From the NCBI GenBank assembly GCA_963703145.1, contig OY969793.1:124001-188000 (forward strand): 64,000 nt of DNA, read 5' to 3'. A program made the translations under genes and the position numbers. Source of the DNA: Bog-756 sp963703145. GTDB taxonomy: Bacteria > Actinomycetota > Acidimicrobiia > Acidimicrobiales > RAAP-2. Below the pieces are notes generated by a model. The model made no database searches. It was given only the letters and a program-made list of their open reading frames with translations, and was not told the origin of the DNA. This document shows positions 24,887 through 33,828 of this stretch, piece by piece (the stretch's first letter is position 1; every line of letters starts with the position of its first letter).

Positions 24887-26507
24887 TCAGCGGCGGAGCA
24901 CCAGCGCCTGGTCGGCACCGACGGTTCCACTGAAGGGCGCCTGTTCGCCCGACCCGTCGCTGGCCAGCACCACGGTGAGCCCCTCGAACAGCACTGCCTG
25001 ATCGGGGACGGCGCCTTTTACGGTTCTCGGCTGGTCGGTGAAGTTGATGACCACCACCCAGTCGTGGTCCCCGAGGGTGCGCCGGTAGGCGAGCACGCCG
25101 TCGGCTACGTGGAGTCGCTCGAAGGCTCCGAGCCGCAGGGCCGGCTCCTCGTGGCGTAGGGCCAGCAGCCGCCGGTACAGGTGGAGGATCGACGAGGGGT
25201 TGGCACGGAGATCGGCATGGTTCGACAGATCGGCGTCCGGAGGGAAGGGGAGCCACGGTTGGCCGCCCGCCGACACCGGCCACCCGTGATCGGCGCTGCC
25301 GTCCCAGGGGATGGGTGCCCGGCAGCCGTCCCGACCACCGGGGTCCACGGCGCGCTCGGGTGGGATCGAGCGCGTCGAGCAGGCCCAGTTCCTCGCCCTG
25401 GAAGAGGAAGGGCGTTCCCCGGAGGGTGAGGAGGAGGACGGCTGCGGCCCGGGCCCGCGGCTCGCTCCGATGCCGCTGTTCTGGCCCGCCCCCTCCGGTC
25501 CTAGCAGCGGCGCGGTCGTAGCGGGAGCGGTGTCGAAGGTTGTCGTGGTTGGACAGGACCCATGTCGGCCAGGCGTCGCGGGGGCCTAGCGCGTCGGCGG
25601 TGGCGTCGAGGCAGTCGGCCCAGGCCTCGGCCTGCCAGCGGGCGTACAGCGGCGGGAAGTTGAAGGCCAGGTGCAACTCGTCGCCCTGGCCGTAGTAGGA
25701 GGCCACGGCCTCGGTAGAGAGCAGGTAGACCTCGCCCACGACCACCCGGTCACCCGGATAGCCGTCGACCAGCGTACGGATGTCCCGTAGCCGCTGGTGG
25801 GTCACCGGCACGTCGTTGAGCGCGCTGTGGGGGATCCCGGCCACGTCGGGGGGATCGTCGGGGAGGGCCGGGTCCTTGCCGATGCAGTGGATGACGTCGG
25901 CCCGGAATCCGTCGACCCCGCGTTCGAGCCAGAACGACAGCACGTCGTGCATGGCCGACACGACACCGTCGTGGTCCCAGTTGAGGTCGGGCTGCGCCGA
26001 CTCGAACAGGTGGAGGTACCACTGCTCCGAGGCCGGGTCGAGCGTCCAGGTCGGGGCCGACAGGTCGAAGGCCGCCACCCAGTTGTTGGGTGGCGCGCCG
26101 TCGGCGCCGGCGTCCCGCCACACGTACCAGTCCCGGTGGGCGCTGTCGGGTCCGGACCGGGCATCGACGAACCAGGGGTGGCGGTCCGAGGTGTGGTTGG
26201 GCACCCAGTCGATGATGACCTTGAGACCAGCGGCATGGGCGTCGGCGATCAGCCCGTCGAAGTCCTCGAGGGTCCCGAACAGTGGGTCGACATCGCAGTA
26301 GTCGCTGATGTCGTACCCGAAGTCGGCCATCGGCGAGCGGTAGAACGGGGAGAGCCACAGCGCGTCCACGCCCAGCCAGACCAGGTCGTCGAGGTGGGCC
26401 CGGATGCCGGCCAGGTCGCCCACGCCGTCGCCGTTGGAGTCGGCGAAGGACCGGGGGTAGATCTGGTAGAAGACGGCCTCCTGCCACCAGGGGACGTCGG
26501 GCTCCAC
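24887..26507 (-). pseudogene. GH13 alpha-glucosidase/oligo-1,6-glucosidase, frameshifted near its middle
   Basis: Hydrolyses alpha-glucosidic bonds of short glucans or trehalose-like sugars in the cytoplasm. The N-terminal 385 residues (from GTG 26507: PWWQEAVFYQIYPRSF) hold all four GH13 regions: DWVPNHTS, GFRADVIH with the Asp nucleophile, VVVGEVYL with the Glu acid, and LSNHDN. After LGLLDALDPTRAR the frame shifts by one base at about 25349. The other frame then continues exactly as the family does (VDPGGRDGCRAPIPW) and runs to the end at 24887 with the usual C-terminal beta domain. The length is one base more than a multiple of three. Removing one G of the GG at 25349-25350 restores about 539 residues. 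It follows the SRPBCC gene by eight bases. Confidence 0.85.
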
Positions 26508-26515
26508 CGGGGTGA

Positions 26516-26971
26516 TCAGGCTTCGACCCGCGACTTGAGGCGGGTCAAGGTGGCTGCCATGTTGGCCCGGTTGAGGCCCTCGGCGTCCCGGGTGCCACGG
26601 ATGGCCGGGGACACCGTGCGGATGAGCACCCCGCGGTGGTCCTCGAAGGTCTCGTGGACGAGGGTGGAGTCCCCGTCGGCCTCGAGGCGGTAGCCCCACC
26701 GGGCCACGGCCAATGGACCCGACGCCACATCCCAGGCGATCTCCGAGCCCGGCTCGTAGGCCACGATGGTGCACGACGTCGACCACCGCCTCCACCCCGA
26801 CCGGTTGCGGCCCCGGAACCGGGCACCCACGGCGGGCCTGGTGGAGCCCCGGGCCCACGCCATGGCGACACACTCCTCGGTGATGCCCTCCATGGCGGTC
26901 GGATCCCCGATGATCGCCCAGACCTGGCTCGGCCGGGCGTCGATCCGCTCGGTCACCTCGAGGATGGGCAC
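26516..26971 (-). CDS. SRPBCC-family polyketide-cyclase-like protein
   Basis: 151 residues from GTG 26971. ILEVTERIDARPSQVWAIIGD at the N-terminus is the signature of polyketide cyclase/dehydrase-type SRPBCC proteins. The strands GARFRGRNRSGWRRWSTSCTIVAYEPGSEIAWDV and GYRLEADGDSTLVHETFE and the C-terminal helix ANMAATLTRLKSRVE agree. It binds a hydrophobic ligand of unknown kind. The GTG lies exactly six bases after a TATCGT -10 box, a leaderless start, so longer frames upstream are rejected. The alpha-glucosidase gene follows at once. Confidence 0.82.
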   Translation of the reverse strand: MPILEVTERIDARPSQVWAIIGDPTAMEGITEECVAMAWARGSTRPAVGARFRGRNRSGWRRWSTSCTIVAYEPGSEIAWDVASGPLAVARWGYRLEADGDSTLVHETFEDHRGVLIRTVSPAIRGTRDAEGLNRANMAATLTRLKSRVEA

Positions 26972-27152
26972 GCCGAAACGATAGCAATCCGCTGTGGCGA
27001 CGACCGAGCTGGAGTCCCGCGCCTGGGGCGGCGGCGGGAGGCGTGCCTGGCGCCAGCGTGGCTGGTTGGCCGAGGCGTTACAGTTCTCGCCCCTACCTGC
27101 CGACAAACCTTCCAGAACTCAGTAGGCGAAAAGGAGAGAAGGTAGGTCACGC

Positions 27153-27530
27153 ATGGTGGACAGGCGCACGGTAGAAGACGGGTCGTTCCTCGCCGACGGG
27201 CTGGCGGGCAGCGCTCCCTCGATCGTCTATGGGACCGGACGAGTGTGTATCGAGCCCAGCTGCTCGGTGAAGCTGTCCCGTTACAACAGCACCGACTGGT
27301 GCGCACTACACGAGTCTCCGGCCTCGACCCAACGTCCCTACGACACCTCGACCCGCCAGCCGCGTGGTCGACGTCGCAACTCACGGGCCCGTCGGGCGGC
27401 TACCGCCCAGGCGTCGGCCGCGGCGTCGGCACGGGACAGCGCGGTCGCAGCCGAGGCGTCCTCGACCGCGGCCAGTGCCGGGTCGGGCAAGGCCGAGCCG
27501 GCCAAGACGTCTCGCCGCACCGCCGCCTGA
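27153..27530 (+). CDS. Small protein with a Cys/His zinc-ribbon-like motif and basic Ala-rich tail
   Basis: 125 residues. Residues about 30-53 carry RVCIEPSCSVKLSRYNSTDWCALHE, that is C-x4-C ... C-x2-H, a short zinc-binding motif seen in many small actinobacterial proteins. The remaining 70 residues are a basic and then Ala/Ser-rich helix without known domain (RGRRRNSRARRAATAQ). It may bind nucleic acid; that is inference from charge. The ATG has AGAAGG about nine bases upstream. Confidence 0.65.
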   Translation: MVDRRTVEDGSFLADGLAGSAPSIVYGTGRVCIEPSCSVKLSRYNSTDWCALHESPASTQRPYDTSTRQPRGRRRNSRARRAATAQASAAASARDSAVAAEASSTAASAGSGKAEPAKTSRRTAA

Positions 27531-27679
27531 TCTGGGCGGAAGCCGGGTCCGACCGGCACTGGCCTGTCCGGTACCGCAGGACCGTCGGTACACTGCGGTC
27601 GTCCGCCGACGACCGCGAGGTGTTGAGATGACCGACTGCGCTGCCACCATCCGTCCGACGATCGACGTGGCGTAGCGCC

Positions 27680-28441
27680 GTGCCCGGCGCTCTGGTTGGG
27701 ACCGTGGCTCTTGTCACCGGGGCCTCGAGTGGGATCGGCGAGGCGACCGCGGTCGCCCTCGCTGCCGAAGGCGCCACCCTGGCGGTGGCGGCCCGCCGGC
27801 GGGATCGCCTCGAACTGCTCGAGGAACGCCTCGGCAACGACACCCAGGTCCTGGTGGTCGAGACCGACATCACCGACGAGGCGGCCGCCCGAGGCATGGT
27901 CGAGGCCACCGTCCGGGAGTTCGGCCGACTGGACACGGTGATCAACAACGCCGGCGTCATGTTGCTCGGGCCCATCGTCGACGCGCCGGTCGAGGAGTGG
28001 CGCCGGATGGTCGAGCTCAACCTGCTCGGCCTGCTCTACACCACCCATGCCGCCCTTCCCCACCTCATCGAGGCCGCCGCCGGCGAGCCCCGCCAGGTGG
28101 CCGACCTGGTCAACGTGAGCTCGGTGGCCGGGCGGTTCGCCCGATCCGGGAGTGGCGTCTACAACGCCACCAAGTTCGGCGTAGGTGCCTTCTCCGAATC
28201 CCTCCGCCAGGAGCTCACCTCACGGCACGTGCGGGTGTCGCTGGTGGAGCCGGGCGCGACGGCCACCGAGCTCGTGGGCCACAACCGACCCGAGGTCATC
28301 GAGACGATCCGGTCCAATCTGGGCCAGTTCCCGATCATGGCGGCCGAGGACATCGCCGAGGCCATCGTCTTCACCGTGACCCGTCCGAGCCACGTCGCCG
28401 TCAACGAGGTGTTGATCCGCCCCACCGAACAGGAACGCTGA
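27680..28441 (+). CDS. Short-chain dehydrogenase/reductase
   Basis: 253 residues, classical SDR: TGASSGIG cofactor motif near residue 13, NNAG near 90, catalytic Ser in VNVSSVAG near 143 and YNATK near 157 (Tyr and Lys). The stretch YDVxxxE-like AARRRDRLELLEERL after strand 2 favours NADP(H). Oxidises or reduces a carbonyl/alcohol of unknown substrate. It starts at GTG 27680 and is the first of three adjacent genes; the next begins directly after its stop codon, so the two double-hotdog proteins are probably cotranscribed and may act on the same acyl-CoA. Confidence 0.9.
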   Translation: MPGALVGTVALVTGASSGIGEATAVALAAEGATLAVAARRRDRLELLEERLGNDTQVLVVETDITDEAAARGMVEATVREFGRLDTVINNAGVMLLGPIVDAPVEEWRRMVELNLLGLLYTTHAALPHLIEAAAGEPRQVADLVNVSSVAGRFARSGSGVYNATKFGVGAFSESLRQELTSRHVRVSLVEPGATATELVGHNRPEVIETIRSNLGQFPIMAAEDIAEAIVFTVTRPSHVAVNEVLIRPTEQER

Positions 28442-29368
28442 GTGAGCATCGCCGGTTACCCGCCGGCCAACCACATCCTCGGCGACCTGGGGATCGAGGC
28501 CGAGGTCACCAGCCTCACCGAAGCGTCGGTGCGGATCCCGGTAAGCCCCCACCTCACCGGCCCTGACGGCGGGGTCCGGGCCGGCGTGCTGGCCACGCTG
28601 GTGGACGTGGTGGGCGGCGCGGTGGCCATCCGATCGGTGCTCCCGGACTGGATGGCCACGGCCGACCTGACCCTGCAGCTGGTGGGCCCGGCCGTCGGGC
28701 CGTTCGTCGAGGCCCGGGCCACCATGGTGCGCCGGGGCCGGACCACGCTGGTGGTCGAGGCGCTCGTCGTCAACACTGACGGGCATGGCGCTGACGCCGG
28801 CTTCGAGGCGTCCGGGCCGGACTGGCCGTCCGACGAGGTAGTGGCCTGGGCCACGATGACCTTCACGATCCTGCCGGGGCGCAGCGCCACCAGGTCCCTG
28901 GCCGTCCCCGAGGAGCCGCCTGTGCGCTGGGTCTTCGACGGTGGCCATCTCGACCGCCCGGTGGTAGAGGCCCTGTCCGTGAAGGTGGTCGACGCCGAGG
29001 CCGGCGTGGTGTCGCTGCCGGTCCACCCCTACGCCGCCAACTCCTTCGGGGCGGTCCAAGGCGGTGTGATGGCCATGGTCGCCGAGGTGGCTGCAGCCGA
29101 GGCCCTGGGATCCAGTCTGGGCGTGGGGGGCCGGGCCATGGTGGTCACCGACCTCCAGGTCTCGTATCTGGCCCTCGGTCGGGTCGGTCCCATCGAGTCC
29201 CGCACCACGGTGTTCGACGGCGCCGCCGGTGCCCCGCCCCGCAGCGCCGTGGTTGAGGTGTTCGACACCGGGGCCGACCGGCGACTGACCACGGTGGTGA
29301 CCGTCGGCGCCATCCCGTTCGCCGGTGCGGCGACAACGGCGGGCTCCACGGTGAGCGGTCGTGGCTGA
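28442..29368 (+). CDS. Double-hotdog (PaaI-type) acyl-CoA thioesterase-like protein
   Basis: 308 residues made of two hotdog domains: about 1-145 (HLTGPDGGVRAGVLATLVDVVGGAVA) and about 155-300 (AANSFGAVQGGVMAMVAEVAAAEAL). In each the conserved GG before the long hotdog helix and the acidic residue in the helix are visible, as in PaaI-type thioesterases that hydrolyse acyl-CoA. GTG 28442 follows the SDR stop with no gap. A tandem of two hotdog units is a common route to the dimer-like active site. Confidence 0.82.
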   Translation: MSIAGYPPANHILGDLGIEAEVTSLTEASVRIPVSPHLTGPDGGVRAGVLATLVDVVGGAVAIRSVLPDWMATADLTLQLVGPAVGPFVEARATMVRRGRTTLVVEALVVNTDGHGADAGFEASGPDWPSDEVVAWATMTFTILPGRSATRSLAVPEEPPVRWVFDGGHLDRPVVEALSVKVVDAEAGVVSLPVHPYAANSFGAVQGGVMAMVAEVAAAEALGSSLGVGGRAMVVTDLQVSYLALGRVGPIESRTTVFDGAAGAPPRSAVVEVFDTGADRRLTTVVTVGAIPFAGAATTAGSTVSGRG

Positions 29369-30278
29369 GGGTCTCGAGGCGGTGTCGACCCATGCCCCGG
29401 CGCCCGGATCGGATGCCGCCGGGGGCCAGGGGGGCGGCGACGACCGGGACGCCGATGACCGCCGCCGCCACGTGAGCAACTATTTCCGGCTCGAACGCTG
29501 GGAGATCCCTCCACCACCCGGTGCTGTGGGCGAGGTGGCCTTGGCGGGGCGGTCGCCGGTCGACCTCAACCAGCGTGGCCCGGCCGGCGGCATGCGGACC
29601 GGGGGTCTCCTCACCGTGGCCGACTCCCTGGGTGGGTTCCTCGCCGGCATCACCGTCCTCCCACAGTGGATCGTGACCACCAACCTGATGGCCACGGTGT
29701 TCCGCGTGGCCCACCGGGGGCCGCTGCTCCTCCAGGCGCACGTCCTCCGGCGGGGCAAGAACACGGTGGTCGCCGCGCTCGACGTGGTCGACGAAGGCGA
29801 CCTCGCCGCCGCCGTGGCCCACATCGTGATGACCTGTGCCGTCCTCGACCCCGGTGCCATGGACCTGACCTTCGCCCGGCCGCACTCGGTACCCATGCCT
29901 CCGGCCGCCCCGGATGCCCCTGGGCCCGAGGAGTTCTTCGGCATCGAGCCCGGCGGGGGAGCGGTGACCCGGCTGCAGTTCGCCGACCGCTTGCGCAATC
30001 CGTGGGGCATCCTCCACGGGGGAGCGACCGCCATGCTGGCCGACGTCGCCGCCTGCCGGGCCGTCGAGGCCGAAGGGCCGTCACCTCGGGGTGGGCCGGT
30101 GGCCGCCGCCGACGCCGTGCTCCACTACCTGCGACCCGCCAAGGTCGGGCCGCTCGAAGCCCGGTGCCAGGTCCTCGGCGGCCCCCCCGACCGACGGCTG
30201 GTGCGGGTGGCGATCCACGACGTGGGCGCCGACGACCGCCTGGTCACCCTGGGCTCGGTGATTGTCGTTCGAGGGTGA
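29361..30278 (+). CDS. Second double-hotdog thioesterase-like protein
   Basis: 305 residues, overlapping the preceding gene by eight bases. The first 40 residues are Gly/Asp-rich and probably disordered. Two hotdog domains follow: about 45-165 (GGMRTGGLLTVADSLGGFLA) and about 185-300 (NPWGILHGGATAMLADVAACRAVE, the clearest PaaI-like GIxHGG motif in the window). The second domain keeps the His-Gly-Gly of active 4-hydroxybenzoyl-CoA thioesterase-like enzymes, the first does not, so activity probably resides in the second. Paralogous to its neighbour. Confidence 0.82.
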   Translation: MAEGLEAVSTHAPAPGSDAAGGQGGGDDRDADDRRRHVSNYFRLERWEIPPPPGAVGEVALAGRSPVDLNQRGPAGGMRTGGLLTVADSLGGFLAGITVLPQWIVTTNLMATVFRVAHRGPLLLQAHVLRRGKNTVVAALDVVDEGDLAAAVAHIVMTCAVLDPGAMDLTFARPHSVPMPPAAPDAPGPEEFFGIEPGGGAVTRLQFADRLRNPWGILHGGATAMLADVAACRAVEAEGPSPRGGPVAAADAVLHYLRPAKVGPLEARCQVLGGPPDRRLVRVAIHDVGADDRLVTLGSVIVVRG

Positions 30279-30325
30279 CTCCGGGTCCCCTACCTGCGGT
30301 TCGACCATCGGCCGCCCCGGCTCTG

Positions 30326-30356
30326 TTGACACGCCATCAATTTTAGGCTTACCTAA
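30326..30356 (+). promoter_or_regulatory. Promoter overlapped by an IdeR/DtxR-type iron box
   Basis: TTGACA (30326-30331) and TTACCT (30349-30354) form a -35/-10 pair with 17 bases between. The -10 box lies inside TTAGG-N4-CCTAA (30343-30356), a perfect palindrome that matches 13 of 14 bases of the inner part of the known IdeR/DtxR operator (TTAGGCTAACCTAA). Under iron-rich conditions IdeR would block this promoter, which fits the iron permease gene downstream. Confidence 0.85.
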
Positions 30357-30407
30357 TGTTTGATCTATGTGTGACCTTGCAACGGCTACCCGACCCCACG
30401 CCCACCG

Positions 30408-31454
30408 ATGATTCCGACCTTTGTGATCTTCCTGCGCGAGGGCATCGAGGCCAGCATGATCGTGGCCATCCTGCTGGCCTACCTGGACAAGATCGGGCAG
30501 CGCCGGCACTTCCGGGACGTGTTCCTCGGGGTGGCCGCCGCCATGGTCCTGGTGATCGCCGGCGGCGTCACCGCCTACCTGGTCATCAAGCAGTACGACG
30601 GCTCGACGGTCCAGACCGTGTTCGAGACGATCACGTTCCTCGTGGCCGCGGCGGTGCTGACCTACATGACCTTTTGGATGCAGTCCCACAGCCGGACCAT
30701 GTCGGCCGACCTGCAACGTCGGTCCGAGGAGGCGCTCAACGGCAAGGCCCGCTTCGGGCTCGGTGTGCTGGCCTTCCAGGCGGTCGGGCGCGAGGGGCTC
30801 GAGACCATGGTCTTCACCCTCGCCATCGTGTTCGCATCCACCACCCAGGCCGCCACGCCCTCCCATGGGCGCAGCCTGCTCCTCGGTGCGGTGCTCGGAC
30901 TGGCGCTGGCCCTGGCCATCGCCTACGTCATCTTCAAGCTGGGCCGCCGCCTCAACCTCGGATTGTTCTTCCGGGTGATCGGGGTCATCCTCATGGTGTT
31001 CGCTGCTGGCCTGCTGGCCGACGCCGTGGAGAACATGCAAGAGCTCGGCTGGCTGCCCTTCCTCGAGCACTCGCTGTGGAACACCAGCAGCTTCCTGAGC
31101 GAGGACAGTTCATTGGGGGACCTCTTCCACAGCCTCCTCGGCTACGCCGACCATCCCACCGTGCTCCAGGTCCTGGTGTGGGTCACGTATGTGTCGGTGT
31201 CGGTGACGCTGTTCATCCGGATGGGCCGCAACGCCCGGCGGAACGCCGCAGCCGCCCACCCCGCCACGGTCGAGGCCGGTGCATCGACGTCGGGCACGCC
31301 GGTCCCCGGTGACCAGGTCCCCGCGGGCGCCGGTGAGGACCTGGTCGCCGCCCGGGCACCTGGCGCGGGTGCTGGTCCCCGGGCCGGTGCGGCCGCACCC
31401 GACGACACGCCCGTCGTCGACCAGGATGTCCAGCCACCGGGTGCTGCCATCTAA
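30408..31454 (+). CDS. FTR1-family iron permease
   Basis: 348 residues, seven predicted membrane helices. The two ferric-iron REGxE motifs of FTR1/EfeU proteins are present in helices 1 and 4: LREGIEASM near residue 10 and GREGLETM near 127. It takes up iron across the membrane. The partners EfeO and EfeB usually encoded beside it are absent here, so it is either an orphan or served from elsewhere. The C-terminal 75 residues are an Ala/Gly/Pro-rich, probably disordered tail. The start ATG has no clear ribosome binding site; the ATG at 30356 is in another frame. Regulation by iron is shown by the box at 30343-30356. Confidence 0.9.
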   Translation: MIPTFVIFLREGIEASMIVAILLAYLDKIGQRRHFRDVFLGVAAAMVLVIAGGVTAYLVIKQYDGSTVQTVFETITFLVAAAVLTYMTFWMQSHSRTMSADLQRRSEEALNGKARFGLGVLAFQAVGREGLETMVFTLAIVFASTTQAATPSHGRSLLLGAVLGLALALAIAYVIFKLGRRLNLGLFFRVIGVILMVFAAGLLADAVENMQELGWLPFLEHSLWNTSSFLSEDSSLGDLFHSLLGYADHPTVLQVLVWVTYVSVSVTLFIRMGRNARRNAAAAHPATVEAGASTSGTPVPGDQVPAGAGEDLVAARAPGAGAGPRAGAAAPDDTPVVDQDVQPPGAAI

Positions 31455-31463
31455 GTTGGGCCC

Positions 31464-32387
31464 ATGAGCCCGTCCTCCCGCCACGTCCCGTCCATGGAGG
31501 GCCGGACGGTGGTGGTGACCGGGGCCAACTCGGGAGTGGGCAAGGCCACGGCACAAGCCCTGGCCGGCGCCGGAGCCCACACCGTGCTCACCGCCCGCAA
31601 CGAGGAGCGGGGTCGAGAGGCCCAGGCCGACATCGCCAGGGCCACCGGCTCGCCCCGGGTCGACCTCGTGGTGTTTGACCTCGCCGACTTGGCCTCGGTC
31701 CGGGCCGGAGCCGCCGAACTCCTGGACCGGACCGAGCGGATCGACGTACTCGTGAACAACGCCGGCCTGGTGCTCTCAGAGCGCCGCGAGACGGTGGACG
31801 GCTTCGAGGCCACCTTCGCCATCAACCACCTGGGCCCGTTCCTGCTGACCGAGTTGCTGACCGAGCGCCTGGTGGCTTCGGCACCCGCCCGTGTGGTCAA
31901 CGTGGCCTCCACAGCCCACCGGACGGCGCGCCGCGGACTCGACTTCGACGACCTCCAGAGCACCCGGCACTACCGGGGCATGGCGGCCTACAGCAAGTCC
32001 AAGCTGGCCAACATCTTGTTCACCACGGAGCTGTCCCAACGGTTGGCGGGCACGGGGGTGACGGCCAATGCCGTCCATCCGGGCACGGTGGCCAGTGGCT
32101 TCGCCCGGGACGACGACGCCTCGGGGTTCCTGGCCTTCGGGATCACGCTGATCAAGCCGTTCATCCTCACGCCAGAGCAGGGTGCCCGCACCTCGGTCTA
32201 CCTGGCCACCGACCCCGAGGTCGAGGGGGTCACCGGGCAGTACTTCGTGCGCTGCCGGGCCCGCACCCCGTCGCCCGCCGCCCGGGACGAGGCCGCGGCC
32301 ACGTTGCTGTGGTCGGTGAGCGAGGACCTGGTCGGAACGGCACCCGCCGGCACCGGGGCGGGCACCCCGGCCCCCCCGCCCGACTGA
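31464..32387 (+). CDS. SDR, retinol-dehydrogenase-like
   Basis: 307 residues. TGANSGVG near residue 20, NNAG near 95, Ser in VNVASTAH and YSKSK near 177 make a complete SDR active site; HPGTVASGFARD after it is typical of the retinol dehydrogenase/WW-domain-oxidoreductase-like group. Substrate unknown. The ATG lies exactly six bases after TAAGTT, which overlaps the stop of the iron permease, so it has its own leaderless promoter and need not be iron-regulated. The C-terminus ends in a Thr/Gly/Pro-rich tail. Confidence 0.88.
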   Translation: MSPSSRHVPSMEGRTVVVTGANSGVGKATAQALAGAGAHTVLTARNEERGREAQADIARATGSPRVDLVVFDLADLASVRAGAAELLDRTERIDVLVNNAGLVLSERRETVDGFEATFAINHLGPFLLTELLTERLVASAPARVVNVASTAHRTARRGLDFDDLQSTRHYRGMAAYSKSKLANILFTTELSQRLAGTGVTANAVHPGTVASGFARDDDASGFLAFGITLIKPFILTPEQGARTSVYLATDPEVEGVTGQYFVRCRARTPSPAARDEAAATLLWSVSEDLVGTAPAGTGAGTPAPPPD

Positions 32388-32497
32388 GGGAGACCCAACC
32401 GACCCTCTCGGTCCACGTTCCGTGGTGACGCCAGACCTAGGGTGGACCCCGAAGTGCGGTCAGGCTCTGGCCGACCGTCGGCGACGGGGAGGTTGTC

Positions 32498-33082
32498 ATG
32501 TCGGACGCAGGGGGAGTGGACGTCACCACCGAGCAGCGGGACATCCTGCGGATGGTGGGAAAGTCGTGGGGCTGGGTCCTGTTCTTTGGGATCGTGACAC
32601 TGGCGCTGGGCATCCTGGTGGTGGTCCATCCAAAGGACACCATCTACGCCTTCGCCTTCGTGCTGGGGATCTGGCTGTTCGTGGCCGGCCTGTTCCGTAT
32701 CGTGGTGGCCATCGCCGATCACGACGACCCAGGAGGCGCCCGGTGGTTCATGGCGGTCCTCGGCTTGCTGTCGGTCATCATCGGGATCCTGTTCCTCCGG
32801 CACACCGAGGAGACGGTGACCACGCTGGCCTTCCTCATCGGCCTGTTCTGGGTGGTGGGCGGGATCATCGAATTCTTCACCGCCTACGGCGACTACGGGT
32901 CGCCGGCCCGGGGGTGGCGGATCGGTATGGGGGTCCTGGCCTTCGCTGCCGGTGTGGTCACCCTGGTGTGGCCGCACCTCACGGTCAACGTGCTGGCCGT
33001 GATCATGGGGATCTGGCTGATCCTCTACGGCATCCTCGAGATCGCCCTGTCCCTGCAGCTCCGGCACCTGTCCGACATCTGA
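32498..33082 (+). CDS. HdeD-family (DUF308) membrane protein
   Basis: 194 residues with six membrane helices in three pairs, the mark of the HdeD/DUF308 family: LFFGIVTLALGILVVVHP, FVLGIWLFVAGLFRIVVAI, and the repeats of this pair later (GVLAFAAGVVTLVWPHLTV; IMGIWLILYGILEIALSL). In enterobacteria HdeD is linked with acid resistance; in actinobacteria the role is unknown. ATG 32498 has a GGGGAGG ribosome binding site. It is convergent with the TetR/MFS operon. Confidence 0.88.
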   Translation: MSDAGGVDVTTEQRDILRMVGKSWGWVLFFGIVTLALGILVVVHPKDTIYAFAFVLGIWLFVAGLFRIVVAIADHDDPGGARWFMAVLGLLSVIIGILFLRHTEETVTTLAFLIGLFWVVGGIIEFFTAYGDYGSPARGWRIGMGVLAFAAGVVTLVWPHLTVNVLAVIMGIWLILYGILEIALSLQLRHLSDI

Positions 33083-33093
33083 GGCACCCGGTC

Positions 33094-33828
33094 CTAGCGG
33101 TCGGTGTGCAGGCCGGCGGCCAGGTTCTCGGCCACCTTCACCTGTTCCACCTGTTCCGCGGTGAGCGGGGGGTGCTGCAGCGGCCGGTCACTGGGAGCCA
33201 GCGCGCCGAGCAACAAGTCGAGGTGGCGCAACCACGCGTCCGGTGACACGGCCGAGGTGGTCTCGATGACGCCCCGCAACGACCAGAACAGGACGATCAC
33301 GTCCTCGTAGACGAGGTCTGAGCGCACCGCCCCGGCCGCCTGGGCCTGGGCCAGCAGTTCCCGGGTGAGCTCGGCGATCCGCTGTCGCCGCACATCGTCG
33401 GTGGCGGTGTTCCACAGGCGGGTGAGGCAGCCGGCGTGCTCGAACTGGAGCCAGCCGACGGCCCGGATGTACTCGGTGAACCCGTCGGCGGGGGAGTCGT
33501 GCTCGGCAGCCGACTCGGCGGCCGACTGGACCCGCTCGAGCACTTCGTTGATCACCGCCTCGATCAACAGCTCCTTGGTCGGGAAGCGGCGGTAGAGGGT
33601 GCCGACCCCCACACCGGCCCGTTGGGCGATGACCTCGACCCCCACGTCGACGCCGTCCTCGTCGAAGGAGGATCGGGCGGCGGCCAGGATCTTGTCGCGG
33701 TTGCGGGCTGCATCCTTGCGCAGGGCCGGCGGTGCCACGTCCGGCAGGCCGTCGGCCTCACCCGGGTCGGGTGCGCTGTCCACTGGGCCGTGGCCATGCG
33801 GTGCGGTGGGGGTGGTCGAGGTGCTCAT
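33094..33828 (-). CDS. TetR-family repressor of the adjacent MFS gene
   Basis: 244 residues. After a 35-residue polar leader, the HTH domain is canonical: RDKILAAARSSFDEDGVDVGVEVIAQRAGVGVGTLYRRFPTKELLIEAV. The C-terminal domain is the type that binds drugs or acyl compounds. The ATG overlaps the stop of the MFS transporter by four bases (ATGA), so it is made from the same mRNA. The likely operator is the 30-bp inverted repeat at 35398-35427 upstream of the transporter, an arrangement typical of drug-efflux control. Confidence 0.92.
   Translation of the reverse strand: MSTSTTPTAPHGHGPVDSAPDPGEADGLPDVAPPALRKDAARNRDKILAAARSSFDEDGVDVGVEVIAQRAGVGVGTLYRRFPTKELLIEAVINEVLERVQSAAESAAEHDSPADGFTEYIRAVGWLQFEHAGCLTRLWNTATDDVRRQRIAELTRELLAQAQAAGAVRSDLVYEDVIVLFWSLRGVIETTSAVSPDAWLRHLDLLLGALAPSDRPLQHPPLTAEQVEQVKVAENLAAGLHTDR

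Noticed and set aside
24792..26987. One long minus-strand frame of 731 codons joining an SRPBCC region and the alpha-glucosidase
   Set aside because: The first 160 and last 190 codons are out-of-phase shadows of the SRPBCC gene and of the shifted end of the glucosidase.
30356..31312. Earlier start of the iron permease at the ATG overlapping the iron box
   Set aside because: That ATG is in a different frame, whose translation lacks membrane helices and REGxE motifs.
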